DNA from: a bacterium CG_4_9_14_3_um_filter_65_15
GTDB lineage: Bacteria; Krumholzibacteriota; Krumholzibacteriia; LZORAL124-64-63
Reading direction: 5' to 3'
Length of the DNA stretch: 60,722 nucleotides
Assembly (NCBI GenBank): GCA_002790835.1
Contig: PFVX01000037.1
Coordinates: 1 to 60,722 of the forward strand
How positions within the stretch are numbered: position 1 is the first letter of the stretch; each line of letters starts with the position of its first letter. The position numbers and the translations under genes are program-made. A model generated the notes under the pieces. It saw nothing but the letters and a program-made list of their open reading frames with translations. It did no database searches and was not told the DNA's origin. Shown here piece after piece: positions 25,102 to 33,362 of the stretch.

Positions 25102-25866
25102 TCATTTCCCACCGGGTGCGGCCACGGCCTGGCGCAGCGCGGCGATTTCGGCCTTGTCCAGGGCCCGGAACGATTCTCCCGCGAGGCCACCGAGTGAGAT
25201 GGGTCCGAATTCCACCCGGTGCAAGGTCACCACCCGGTTGCCGATCGCCCGAAACATGCGGCGGATCTGCCGCTTGCGCCCTTCATGAATCCGCACCTTC
25301 CAGGCTTCGCGACCGCCCGGAGCGGGCTCCAGTCCACAGGGCAGACAGGGCCAGCCGTCCAGGCTGATGCGACCGCCGGTAAAGCGTCGGACCTCCGCCG
25401 CCGACGGTTGCCGATCCAGGGTCACCACGTAGGTCTTCCAGATCCCGGATTCCGGACGACAAAGGGCATGGTTGAGGTTCCCGTCATCGGTCCAAAGGAG
25501 CAACCCGGTGCTGTCCGCGTCAAGGCGCCCGATGGGCATCATCGGGCCCGGCAGGTTCGCCTGCCTCTTGTAGGGCGCCAGGGTGGGCTGCCCACCCTGC
25601 CCCCGGAAGGTGCAAACCACGCCCAGCGGCTTGTGAAAAGCGTAGACCAGACCCGAGGCGGCCGCCGTGACGACCTGCCCGTCAACCCGCACTTCGTCCC
25701 GGTCCGGATCGATGCGCAGGCCGAGTTCCGAGGTGGCCTTCCCGTTCACCACCACCCGCCCCTGGCGCACGAGATTCTCCACACCACGGCGCGAGCCGAG
25801 GCCGGCGTCCGCAAGGAAGCGATTCAAGCGCAGGGAAGGGGAATCAGGTTTCGGAAGGTTCACCAT
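25102..25866 (-). CDS. RsuA/RluB/RluE-family rRNA pseudouridine synthase
   Basis: This enzyme isomerises uridine in ribosomal RNA. An S4 RNA-binding domain (about 12-60, LRLNRFLADAGLGSRRG and RVVVNG) precedes the catalytic domain, whose aspartate is D116 in IGRLDADSTGLLLWTDDG. The KTYVV and EGRKRQIRRM motifs follow. The scpA-scpB-rluB order seen here usually marks RluB, which acts on 23S rRNA helix 89, but RsuA or RluE cannot be excluded by sequence alone. The ATG at 25866 overlaps scpB by 23 nt. The length of 254 aa is normal. Confidence 0.92.
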   Translation of the reverse strand: MVNLPKPDSPSLRLNRFLADAGLGSRRGVENLVRQGRVVVNGKATSELGLRIDPDRDEVRVDGQVVTAAASGLVYAFHKPLGVVCTFRGQGGQPTLAPYKRQANLPGPMMPIGRLDADSTGLLLWTDDGNLNHALCRPESGIWKTYVVTLDRQPSAAEVRRFTGGRISLDGWPCLPCGLEPAPGGREAWKVRIHEGRKRQIRRMFRAIGNRVVTLHRVEFGPISLGGLAGESFRALDKAEIAALRQAVAAPGGK

Positions 25867-26542
25867 GGCCGGGGTCCGGAACCTCCTGTTCGCCCGGGGA
25901 GGGAACCTCGGCGACCGGGTCGGCGCCGTCCTCCTCCTCCATTTCCGGGGCCTCGAAATATTCATCGAGCTCTTCGTTCGAGATCTCGCGGCCGATCTGA
26001 TTGGCGAAATCGCGCAACTGGTCCCGATCCCCGACCACGTCTTCGAGGTCCGGAAGCGAGGGCAGCTGGCCCAGACCCTTGAGGCCCAGGTGGTTCAGGA
26101 ATTCCCGGGTGGTCCCGTACAGCAGCGGATTTCCGACCGTCTGGGAGCGGCCCACCACGGTGATCAGGTTGCGTTCGGTCAGGGTGCTGATGGCGCCGCT
26201 GCTGTTGACGCCCCGGATCTCATCGATTTCCAGCCGCGTGATGGGCTGGCGGTAGGCGATGATCGCCAGGACCTCCAGGCCGGCCTTGGACAACCGGGTA
26301 AAGCGCCGGGACTTGAGCATCTTTTCCACGCTGGGGGAATACTCCGGTCGGGTGGCGATCTGCCAGCCGCCGCCGAACTCCACCACTGTGAAGGCGTTGC
26401 CCGCCTGGGTATATTCCGCTTCCAACTCGCCGATGCCGGTCCGGATCTCCGTGGTTTCCGCTCCGGGCAGCAGTTTCTTCAGACGCCCCAGGGTCAGGGG
26501 ACCGTCAGCGGCGAACAAGAGGGCTTCGATTTCCCTTTTCAC
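25844..26542 (-). CDS. scpB: Segregation and condensation protein ScpB
   Basis: ScpB is a winged-helix kleisin partner that joins ScpA and SMC in the bacterial condensin. The two winged-helix domains are seen in KREIEALLFAADGPLTLGRLKKLL and LSKAGLEVLAIIAYRQPITRLEIDEIRG (split here into recognisable parts), then GNPLLYGTTREFLNHLGL. The last 45 residues are an acidic, proline-rich tail outside the fold. It starts with GTG in a GTGA overlap with scpA, with GGGAG eight bases upstream. smc is not in the window. Confidence 0.94.
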   Translation of the reverse strand: MKREIEALLFAADGPLTLGRLKKLLPGAETTEIRTGIGELEAEYTQAGNAFTVVEFGGGWQIATRPEYSPSVEKMLKSRRFTRLSKAGLEVLAIIAYRQPITRLEIDEIRGVNSSGAISTLTERNLITVVGRSQTVGNPLLYGTTREFLNHLGLKGLGQLPSLPDLEDVVGDRDQLRDFANQIGREISNEELDEYFEAPEMEEEDGADPVAEVPSPGEQEVPDPGHGEPSET

Positions 26543-27414
26543 GCTTGGCTCTCCCGTGCCACGGACTCAGCGGCAACCCGCTCCTCGCTGGGTAACTGGA
26601 TCCAGATGGGACCGTGAGGTTCGGTCTGCAGGAAATTGATGCGGCCCAGCTTGGCCATCTCCAACACGGCGATGAAGGTCACGATGACTTCCATCTTGAT
26701 GGAATCCTCGGCGAAGAGATCCTCGAAGGCGACCAGGCCGCCCTGCTCAAGGCGTGCCCGGATCAGCTCGATCTTTTCCCCGACGGTGAAGGGCTCGCGC
26801 ACCACCGCATGCCCGGGGGTGGACTGGATCCGTTCGAAGATTCCCGCCACGGCCGCCAACAGGTCGTACATCTCGATCCGCAGCTTGGGTTCGAGGTCCA
26901 GCTCTTCGCTGAAGGGAAACTTGGTGCCGCGCAGGTGGAACCGCCGGCGTTGGTTTTCCTGTTCCTGGAAGGTCTCCGCGACTTCCTTGAAGCGCTTGTA
27001 TTCGAGCAACCGCCGCACCAGTTCCGCGCGGGGGTCCTCCTCCTCGACGTCCTCCCCACCCAGGCGCGAGGGCATGAGCATCTTCATCTTGATCACCAGC
27101 AGAGTGGCCGCCATGGTCAGGAAGTCTCCCGCCTGATCCAGACTCACGCTCTTGATGACCTCGATGTGCCGGATGAACTGGTCGGTGATCCGGGCGATAG
27201 GGATATCGTAGATATCGACCTGTTCCTTCTGGATCAGGTGCAGCAACAGGTCGAGCGGACCCTGGAAAAAGTCGCTCAGTTCGACCTGGTATGCCTGGCT
27301 CGTGCGAAAGTACTCCAGGTCGGCGGGCAGGTTGTCGAGGGACCAGCTGCCGCTGGCCTCCATGGCCGAGCCGGTGTCTTCCCTGGCACCGGTGATGCCG
27401 GCGGGTTCTATCAC
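26539..27414 (-). CDS. scpA: Segregation and condensation protein ScpA (kleisin)
   Basis: ScpA is the kleisin subunit bridging the SMC heads. The N-terminal part has the family signature FFQGPLDLLLHLIQKEQVDIYDIPIA. That is followed by the DFLTMAATLLVIKMKMLMP helix and a C-terminal winged helix (about 210-291). The open frame extends nearly 100 codons upstream inside trpS, but the GTG at 27414 has a perfect AAGGAGG five bases before it and lies just after the trpS stop, so this start is firm. The protein is 291 aa with a 30-residue non-conserved lead. It is coupled to scpB by GTGA. Confidence 0.94.
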   Translation of the reverse strand: MIEPAGITGAREDTGSAMEASGSWSLDNLPADLEYFRTSQAYQVELSDFFQGPLDLLLHLIQKEQVDIYDIPIARITDQFIRHIEVIKSVSLDQAGDFLTMAATLLVIKMKMLMPSRLGGEDVEEEDPRAELVRRLLEYKRFKEVAETFQEQENQRRRFHLRGTKFPFSEELDLEPKLRIEMYDLLAAVAGIFERIQSTPGHAVVREPFTVGEKIELIRARLEQGGLVAFEDLFAEDSIKMEVIVTFIAVLEMAKLGRINFLQTEPHGPIWIQLPSEERVAAESVARESQA

Positions 27415-27431
27415 GGGATCCTCCTTAATCC

Positions 27432-28433
27432 TCAGCCCAATCCCATGGCGCCATGGACATCCTCCATGGTCCCGGCCGCAACGGCGCGCGCCTGCTGGCA
27501 GCCATGGGCGATGATTTCGTCGAGTTTCTTGGGGTCCGCGGCATACTCCGCGCGACGTTCCCGCAGCGGGGCGAAATATTCCGTCACCCCGGCGGCCAGC
27601 TTGAGTTTGCAATCCACGCAGCCACGCTGGGCGCTGCGGCATTCGCTGGCCGTCGCCTCGGCCTCCTGCGGCAGGAACTTCTGGTACCACGTGTAGACGG
27701 CGCAAACCTCGGGATTTCCGGGATCGCTCCGCCGCAACCGAGCCGGATCGGTGAAGGCCGGCTTGATCTTCGCCACGATCTCCTCGGGGGAGGCGGCGAT
27801 CTCGATGGTGTTGCCCATGGACTTGCTCATGCGCTTGCCGTCGGTGCCGGGGAAGCGGGCGAACTTGGTCACCAGGGGCTCGGGTTCGGGGAAAACCTCG
27901 CCGAACAGGCGGTTGAACTTCCGCGCCATCTCCCGCGTCAGTTCCAGGTGCGGCAACTGGTCCTCCCCCACGGGCACGGCATGGGCCTGGTAGGCCATGA
28001 TGTCGGCGGCCTGCAGCACCGGGTAGCCAAGATGCCCGTAACTGATTTCGCCACCCAGATTCAGATCACGGATCTGTTCCTTGAAGGTGGGGTTCCGCTC
28101 CAGCCGCCCCATGCTGATCAGCATGGCCAACAGCAGATAGAGTTCGGCGTGTTCCTTGACCTGGGACTGGATGAAGAGCACCGACCCGTCCGGATCAAGG
28201 CCCGCCCCCAGCCAATCCAGAAACATCTCCCGGCTGTTGAGCTGGATCTGGTCGGCCCGGTCCAGGGCCGTGGTCAGGACGTGCCAATCGGCCACCATGA
28301 AATAACAGGTGTACTCGTCCTGGAGCTCGATCCAGTTGGCCAGGGCGCCGGTGTAGTTGCCCCAGTGCAGGCGACCGGTGGGACGCATGCCGCTGAGGAT
28401 TATCTTCCGCTTGTCGGGCGAACCGGTTGTCAT
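27432..28433 (-). CDS. trpS: Tryptophan-tRNA ligase
   Basis: This class I aminoacyl-tRNA synthetase charges tRNA-Trp. The SGMRPTGRLHWGNY segment contains the HIGH-type motif, and GKRMSKSMGN is the KMSKS loop. LQAADIMAYQAHAVPVGEDQ forms the substrate site. C-terminal cysteines in GCVDCK belong to the anticodon-side helices. The length of 333 aa is normal. I start at the ATG at 28433; another ATG at 28454 would add seven residues, and neither has a strong ribosome site. It opens a probable operon with scpA, scpB, rluB, hisC, aroF and cmk-plsC, behind a good promoter at 28507-28535. Confidence 0.95.
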   Translation of the reverse strand: MTTGSPDKRKIILSGMRPTGRLHWGNYTGALANWIELQDEYTCYFMVADWHVLTTALDRADQIQLNSREMFLDWLGAGLDPDGSVLFIQSQVKEHAELYLLLAMLISMGRLERNPTFKEQIRDLNLGGEISYGHLGYPVLQAADIMAYQAHAVPVGEDQLPHLELTREMARKFNRLFGEVFPEPEPLVTKFARFPGTDGKRMSKSMGNTIEIAASPEEIVAKIKPAFTDPARLRRSDPGNPEVCAVYTWYQKFLPQEAEATASECRSAQRGCVDCKLKLAAGVTEYFAPLRERRAEYAADPKKLDEIIAHGCQQARAVAAGTMEDVHGAMGLG

Positions 28434-28506
28434 TCTGGATGATGGCCTTTGCATACGCCGACGCTTCAGGACGCCGGTCCGGATCCGAGGTCAGTTCAGA
28501 TGCGAG

Positions 28507-28535
28507 AAGGTACCATCTGCATCTGCTGCTGTCAA
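28507..28535 (-). promoter_or_regulatory. Promoter of the trpS operon
   Basis: Minus-strand TTGACA (28530-28535, perfect) and TACCTT (28507-28512) are separated by 17 nt, with a TGG extension just before the -10. A leader of about 65 nt precedes the chosen trpS ATG. No T-box or leader peptide rich in Trp codons was seen. Confidence 0.8.
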
Positions 28536-28560
28536 AGCACCTTCGCAGGGTCAGGAACCC

Positions 28561-29469
28561 TCATTCCCGGGCCCGGGGATGGGCTTGCCGCCAGACCTCG
28601 TGCAGCCAAGCACGGTCCACGTGGGTGTAGATCTCGGTGGTGGAAATGTCGGCATGGCCCAGCAATTCCTGGACGATCCGCAGGTCGGCCCCCCCGGCCA
28701 GAAGGTGGGTGGCGAAACTGTGGCGCAAGGTATGGGGCGACAGACCTTCGGCCAGGCCCACTTCCGCGCCCCTACGTTTGACCATGTTCCATACGGAAAC
28801 CCGGCTGAGGCGACCGCCGCGTTGGTTCAGGAACATGGCCCGACCCTCCGGGCCACGGATCAGGGACGGCCGACCGCGACCCAGGTAGGCCATCAAGGCA
28901 TCCAGGCACGGCCCGCCCACCGGGACGCGGCGCTGCTTGTTGCCCTTGCCGCGCAGGAGCAGCGTGGCCTCGTCCGCATCCAGATCCAGAACATCCAGGC
29001 CGCAGAGCTCACCCACGCGGCACCCGGAGCCATAGAGGGTCTCGAGGATGGCCCGATCCCGCAGAGCGGCCGGCGCATCATCGGCGGGAAGATCCAGGAA
29101 GCGGGCCACATCCCGGGGTCTCAGGCATACCGGCAGGCGGCGGCCACGGCGCGGGGCAATGATGGTCGCGGTCGGGTCATTCTGCCGCTCCCCTTCGAGC
29201 ACCAGGAAGTCGAAGAACCCCCGCAGGGTGGAGACCAGCCTGGCCCGACTGCTGGCCTGAAGGACGCCGGATACGGCGAGCAGGAAGGAGCGCAGATCCT
29301 CGGCGGTGATTTCCCGAGGCGACCGACCGGCCTCGAGGGCCCACTTCCGCAGGTGGTCCAGATCATGGTGCATGGCCAGCCGCGTGTTGGTAGCCAGGCC
29401 TTTCTCCACGGTGACGTGATCGAGGAATCCCTCGCCCGCGTCCTCCCAATGCCGGCGGCACTCGGTCAT
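28561..29469 (-). CDS. xerD: Tyrosine recombinase XerD-like
   Basis: This site-specific recombinase resolves chromosome dimers together with XerC, whose gene lies about 9 kb away. The catalytic set is complete: R151 (GCRVGEL), K175, H246 and R249 (HTLRHSFATHLL), H272 (LLGHADISTT) and nucleophile Y281 (IYTHVD). The N-terminal SAM-like DNA-binding domain covers the first 105 residues. The short length (302 aa) and HADISTTEIYTHV favour XerD over XerC, but the assignment between the two is tentative. It starts with ATG in an ATGA overlap with uvrC. It is a housekeeping gene, not an integrase of a mobile element. Confidence 0.88.
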   Translation of the reverse strand: MTECRRHWEDAGEGFLDHVTVEKGLATNTRLAMHHDLDHLRKWALEAGRSPREITAEDLRSFLLAVSGVLQASSRARLVSTLRGFFDFLVLEGERQNDPTATIIAPRRGRRLPVCLRPRDVARFLDLPADDAPAALRDRAILETLYGSGCRVGELCGLDVLDLDADEATLLLRGKGNKQRRVPVGGPCLDALMAYLGRGRPSLIRGPEGRAMFLNQRGGRLSRVSVWNMVKRRGAEVGLAEGLSPHTLRHSFATHLLAGGADLRIVQELLGHADISTTEIYTHVDRAWLHEVWRQAHPRARE

Positions 29470-31316
29470 GCCGAGTCTCCGCGATTGGCGTAGTAGGCCA
29501 GAACGGACACCACGTCGTGCCGGTTCAACCCGCGGACTTCCGCCAAGGCCTCCGGCGAAGCCGCCCGGACGGCCGTTACCGAACCGAAGTGATGCAGCAG
29601 GGACAGCTTCTTGACCTCCCCGATGCCGGGAATCAGGTCCAGTTCGCTTGCGGTGGTCAGCTTGTCCCGCAGGCTGCGATGGTAGGTGATGGCGAAGCGG
29701 TGCGCTTCGTCACGCACCCTTTGCAGGAGACGCAGGGCCTCACCGTGACGAGGCAGTCGCACGGTTCCTCCCTCACGGTGCACGATCTCCTCTTTCTTCG
29801 CCAACCCGATGAGCTGAACCCGGTGGAAGCCGTACCGCCCGAGCACCTCCCGAGCCACCGACAATTGTCCCGCTCCCCCGTCGACCATCACCAGGTCCGC
29901 GGGGGGCTGCTCCCGCTCCACCAATCGTCCGTAGTAACGTCCCAGGACCTCGGCCATGCTCGCGAAATCATCCACGCCCTGGACCGTCTTGATCCGGAAG
30001 CGACGATAGCGCGATTTCAAGGGCTTGCCGGCGCTGAAGAACACCAGAGAGGCCACCGTTTCCTTGCCTTGGAAGTTGGAGATGTCGAAACATTCGATGG
30101 TGTGGGGCGGGGTGTGGAGATCGAGGGCCTCCTGGAGCTGGATCTCGGTCGGATTGTTGCGGCCGGCGCTCCGCCCCTTGGCCCGCACCAGGGTCTCGCG
30201 CAGATGGTACTGCGCGTTGCTGCGGGCCATTTCCACCGCCGCCAACTTGTCCCCCCGTTGGGGTCGCAGCAGATGCACCGGACCGCCCCTTTTGTCCCCC
30301 AGCCAATCCTGCCAGCTGGCCGGGCCGTCGAGGGGACCACCGAGCAGGATTTCCCGCGGGATCTCCCCCGCCCGATCGTAGTACTCCCGCAGCAACTGGG
30401 CCATGAGTTCGGCCGGCTCGGCATCCAGGCGGACCGTGAAGGGAAAATGGTGGCTGGTCAGGATGTGGCCGCCCCGCACGCGCAGGACGATGCCGGAAGC
30501 TTCGGTTCCTTCCCGAGCCACGCCGCACAGATCGGCATTCCCCCTGACGCCTTCCACCATCGGCCTCTGCCCGGCGGTCTTCTTCAGCTTGGCCCTTAGG
30601 TCCCGCAGGCGTGCGGCCTCCTCGTAGCGCCGCACCCGGGCGGCCGTCTGCATGCGCTCCTGCAACTCGGTCAGCAGATCCTCGGTGCGGCCCTCGAGGA
30701 ACCCGATCATCGCGGCCACCCGCTTGCCGTAGGCCGTAGCGTCCTCGTAGTCCACACAGGGCGCGCTGCAGCGGCCGATCTGCCAGTCCAGGCAGGGCCG
30801 GCGAACGGTCTGCTCGGGCAGGTCGAGATGGCAGGTCCGGATCTGGAAGGCGCCGGCGGCGAAAGCCAGGGTCTCCCGCATGGCCCCCACGTCGGTGAAG
30901 GGCCCGAAATACCGCGCGCCGTCGTCCTGGATGCCGCGCACCACCGTCACCCGGGGAAAAGCTTCCTGGACCGAAATCCGGAGGTAGGGATACTGTTTGT
31001 CGTCCTTCAGGCGGATGTTGTAGTAGGGCCGGTATTCCTTGATGAGCTGGTTTTCCAGGACCAGGGCCTGGGCCTCGTTGTCGGTGGCGATGAAATCGAA
31101 ATCGTGAATCCGGCTGACCAGCCTCCGGGTCTTGGGGTCCTTATCCTCGGACTCTCCGCCGAAATAGGAACGCACCCGCTGATTGAGGCGGGACGCCTTC
31201 CCGACATAGATCACCTTGCCGTCCCGGTTCTTGTGCAGGTACACCCCGGGGGCCGCCGGCAGGGATGCCAACTTGTTTTTGAGGTCGGATTCGGGGTCAC
31301 GTCGCCTTGACATCAT
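29466..31316 (-). CDS. uvrC: Excinuclease ABC subunit C (UvrC)
   Basis: UvrC makes both incisions in nucleotide excision repair. The N-terminal GIY-YIG nuclease is seen as PGVYLHKNRDGKVIYVGKAS with NQRVRSYF. A UVR (UvrB-binding) helix pair lies near 200-230. The C-terminal RNase H-like nuclease has ECFDISNFQG and VMVDGGAGQLS, and a helix-hairpin-helix pair (LIPGIGEVKKLSLL) ends the protein. The length of 616 aa is normal. Two adjacent ATG codons begin it, with AGGG upstream of the first. The 5' end overlaps the -35 of the divergent rpsT promoter. Confidence 0.96.
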   Translation of the reverse strand: MMSRRRDPESDLKNKLASLPAAPGVYLHKNRDGKVIYVGKASRLNQRVRSYFGGESEDKDPKTRRLVSRIHDFDFIATDNEAQALVLENQLIKEYRPYYNIRLKDDKQYPYLRISVQEAFPRVTVVRGIQDDGARYFGPFTDVGAMRETLAFAAGAFQIRTCHLDLPEQTVRRPCLDWQIGRCSAPCVDYEDATAYGKRVAAMIGFLEGRTEDLLTELQERMQTAARVRRYEEAARLRDLRAKLKKTAGQRPMVEGVRGNADLCGVAREGTEASGIVLRVRGGHILTSHHFPFTVRLDAEPAELMAQLLREYYDRAGEIPREILLGGPLDGPASWQDWLGDKRGGPVHLLRPQRGDKLAAVEMARSNAQYHLRETLVRAKGRSAGRNNPTEIQLQEALDLHTPPHTIECFDISNFQGKETVASLVFFSAGKPLKSRYRRFRIKTVQGVDDFASMAEVLGRYYGRLVEREQPPADLVMVDGGAGQLSVAREVLGRYGFHRVQLIGLAKKEEIVHREGGTVRLPRHGEALRLLQRVRDEAHRFAITYHRSLRDKLTTASELDLIPGIGEVKKLSLLHHFGSVTAVRAASPEALAEVRGLNRHDVVSVLAYYANRGDSA

Positions 31317-31335
31317 CGAAAAGCCCTGTTAAATT
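31307..31335 (+). promoter_or_regulatory. Promoter of rpsT, overlapping the uvrC start
   Basis: A perfect TTGACA (31307-31312) and TAAATT (31330-31335) are separated by 17 nt. The transcript would start near 31342 and carry a leader of about 30 nt. The -35 lies within the first two codons of divergent uvrC. Confidence 0.85.
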
Positions 31336-31370
31336 CCCCCGTCTGGAAAATTCCCACGGAGGTTTGTGAA

Positions 31371-31628
31371 GTGCCGCATGCCAAGAGTTGCAAGAAAAGG
31401 CTCCTGACGAGCAAGAAGCGCAATGCGCGTAATCGAGTGAATCGTGCCATGATGCGCTCGAAGATCAAGCAGTATCGCCAGGAAATCGGGGCCGTTCCGG
31501 TTGAGGCCAAGGCCCAGAGCCTTTCCGAGATGTACAGTCTCATCGATACCCAGGCCCGCAAGGGTCTGCTGCCCAAGCAGCGCGCCGCCCGGCTCAAGAG
31601 CCGCATGGCCGCCGCCGCCGCCAAGTAG
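31371..31628 (+). CDS. rpsT: 30S ribosomal protein S20
   Basis: S20 is a small basic primary binder of 16S rRNA. The 85 residues show the family pattern: MPHAKSCKKR at the start, then KKRNARNRVNRAMMRSKIKQ, a central helix, and KGLLPKQRAARLKSRM before an alanine tail. It begins with GTG. GGAGG lies eight bases upstream, and no ATG is available. rpsT also starts with a non-ATG codon in E. coli (UUG), where this serves autoregulation. It forms a single-gene unit with its own promoter and terminator on the plus strand. Confidence 0.96.
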   Translation: MPHAKSCKKRLLTSKKRNARNRVNRAMMRSKIKQYRQEIGAVPVEAKAQSLSEMYSLIDTQARKGLLPKQRAARLKSRMAAAAAK

Positions 31629-31663
31629 GCGCGCCGCCTTCCGGGCGGGTAGAAAGCATGGGA

Positions 31664-31692
31664 ACGGGTCTCGCGAACCGAGGCCCGTTTTG
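31664..31692 (+). terminator. Rho-independent terminator after rpsT
   Basis: ACGGGTCTCG (31664-31673) pairs with CGAGGCCCGT (31679-31688), 10 bp with one G-T, around a 5-nt loop, followed by TTTTG. It ends one base before the convergent dapB stop codon. Confidence 0.85.
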
Positions 31693-32442
31693 TCATGCCC
31701 GGCCTTCGGCTCCCTGTTCCATGAGAACATCCTGCAGGTTGTAGAAGCCTCGCTCCCGCGTGGCGACGAACCGGACCGCCGGCAGCACGCCGCGCAGGAA
31801 GGCCCGGCGGGAATGGGCGCGATGGGTGACCACCAGGGTTTCTTCCGCGTCACTGAAGGCCCAGGTGTGCTCTCCCACGACGCCGCCGAGACGCAGGGAA
31901 TGGATGGGCGGCAAGTCCCCGCCGCGGACCTCGGCGAAGGCCTTGGCCAGGGCCAGGGCGGTCCCGCTGGGCCGGTCCAGCTTGGTGACGTGGTGGGTTT
32001 CCACTTCCTCGGCGTCGAATCCCTCGGGCAGGATCCGAGCCAGCAGTTGCAGCAGCAAGCGCAGGGCCGGAACCCCGATGCTGAAATTGGCGGCCTGGAC
32101 CACCGCGTGCCCCACGGCAAATTCCTCGAGCGCCTGCTGTTGCCGGGTGTCGAAGCCGGTCGTGCCGACGACCAGGGAAGCGTCGAGGGCCTCGGCGGCC
32201 GCCAGCAGACCCGGCAGCGCCGGCGCCAGGGAGAAATCGACCACCACCACGCCGGTCGGCAACGCCCCGGCCATCTTGTCCTGTCCCAGCAACGGCAGGG
32301 AGGGGTGGAATTTCCCGGCGGGGAGACCCCGACCCGGCTCGGTGACCAAACCGGTCAGGAAAACGCCATCGGACGCTTCCATGAGCTCGGCCAGCATCTT
32401 CCCCATGCGGCCTTCGGCGCCGTGCACCACCACGGGGATCAT
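31693..32442 (-). CDS. dapB: 4-hydroxy-tetrahydrodipicolinate reductase
   Basis: DapB reduces the DapA product with NAD(P)H in diaminopimelate and lysine synthesis. The nucleotide-binding loop is VHGAEGRMGK near the start. VVGTTGF marks the centre, and the catalytic and substrate motif EVETHHVTKLDRPSGTA carries the expected histidine pair and lysine. The length of 249 aa is slightly short. The start ATG overlaps the dapA stop (ATGA). The open frame extends upstream inside dapA but has no homology there. It is the last gene of the argF-lipoprotein-dapF-dapA-dapB run. Confidence 0.96.
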   Translation of the reverse strand: MIPVVVHGAEGRMGKMLAELMEASDGVFLTGLVTEPGRGLPAGKFHPSLPLLGQDKMAGALPTGVVVVDFSLAPALPGLLAAAEALDASLVVGTTGFDTRQQQALEEFAVGHAVVQAANFSIGVPALRLLLQLLARILPEGFDAEEVETHHVTKLDRPSGTALALAKAFAEVRGGDLPPIHSLRLGGVVGEHTWAFSDAEETLVVTHRAHSRRAFLRGVLPAVRFVATRERGFYNLQDVLMEQGAEGRA

Positions 32443-33362
32443 GATACCGGGTCCTGATCCAGATCCCGGGCCATGAGCTCGGCCAGGGTGCCCTCGTAGA
32501 ATTGTACCAGGTAGGTCACGCTCTGTTCGGTCAAGGGCACCAGGGGCAGCCGCGGATCGCGCTGGCAAAGCCCCGCCAGACTGAGCATTTCCTTGACCGG
32601 TACGGGGTTGGTCTCGACGAAGCACGTCCGGGTGATGGGATCGAAGGCCCGCCCCATCGGCCAGGCCCGGTTGACGTCACCCCGTTCCCACGCCTTCCAG
32701 AAACGAACCATGGCGCCCGGCAGCAGGTTGCTCACCACGCTGATGGCGCCTCGCCCGCCGAGCCCGAAGACCGGGAAATTCAGCCCGTCGTCGCCGCTGA
32801 AGACTTTGAGGTCGCACTTGGCGATGGCTTCCTCGATCTGGCCGAGCATGCCGCTGGCCTCCTTGAGGGCCACGATGTTCGGTTCCGCGCTCAGCAGGGC
32901 CGCCGTATCCGGAAGCATGTTCACCGCCGTGCGTCCTGGCACGTTGTAGAGCACGATGGGGATGTCCACCGACCGGGCGACGGTGCGGTAGTGGGCGTGC
33001 AGGCCGTGCTGCTGGGGCTTGTTGTAGTAGGGCGTGATGAGCATGGCCGCATCGGCGCCCCATTCCAGGACATCCCGCGTCTGGGCGATGGTCACGGCCG
33101 TGGAATTGCTGCCGGAACCGGCGATAACCTTGCACTTGCCGGCGCAGATCTCGACGCAACTGCGCACCAGATACTCGCGCTCGGCGCGGTCCAGGGCCGC
33201 CGCTTCACCCGTACAACCGATGGGAACGACGCCCGACACCCCTGCGGCCACCTGGCGCTTGACGAGCCGTTCCCAGGCGGGCCGGTCCACCTGGTCTCCA
33301 TGGAAAGGCGTGACCAGGGCCGTGTAGATCCCGTCGGGCATCTGCCATGTCTTCTCAGTCAT
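32439..33362 (-). CDS. dapA: 4-hydroxy-tetrahydrodipicolinate synthase
   Basis: DapA condenses pyruvate and aspartate semialdehyde at the entry to the diaminopimelate branch. It is a TIM-barrel aldolase with GCTGEAAAL (49-57), AGSGSNST, the catalytic tyrosine Y139 in VLYNVPGRT and the Schiff-base lysine K167 in ALKEASG. The length of 307 aa is normal. The ATG at 33362 has AGAGG nine bases upstream and overlaps the dapF end by 8 nt. A TTG nine bases further up is not needed. It is coupled to dapB by ATGA. Confidence 0.96.
   Translation of the reverse strand: MTEKTWQMPDGIYTALVTPFHGDQVDRPAWERLVKRQVAAGVSGVVPIGCTGEAAALDRAEREYLVRSCVEICAGKCKVIAGSGSNSTAVTIAQTRDVLEWGADAAMLITPYYNKPQQHGLHAHYRTVARSVDIPIVLYNVPGRTAVNMLPDTAALLSAEPNIVALKEASGMLGQIEEAIAKCDLKVFSGDDGLNFPVFGLGGRGAISVVSNLLPGAMVRFWKAWERGDVNRAWPMGRAFDPITRTCFVETNPVPVKEMLSLAGLCQRDPRLPLVPLTEQSVTYLVQFYEGTLAELMARDLDQDPVS

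Noticed and set aside
28434-28506. T-box or trp attenuator before trpS
   Set aside because: No T-box sequence, specifier hairpin or tryptophan-rich leader peptide could be found.
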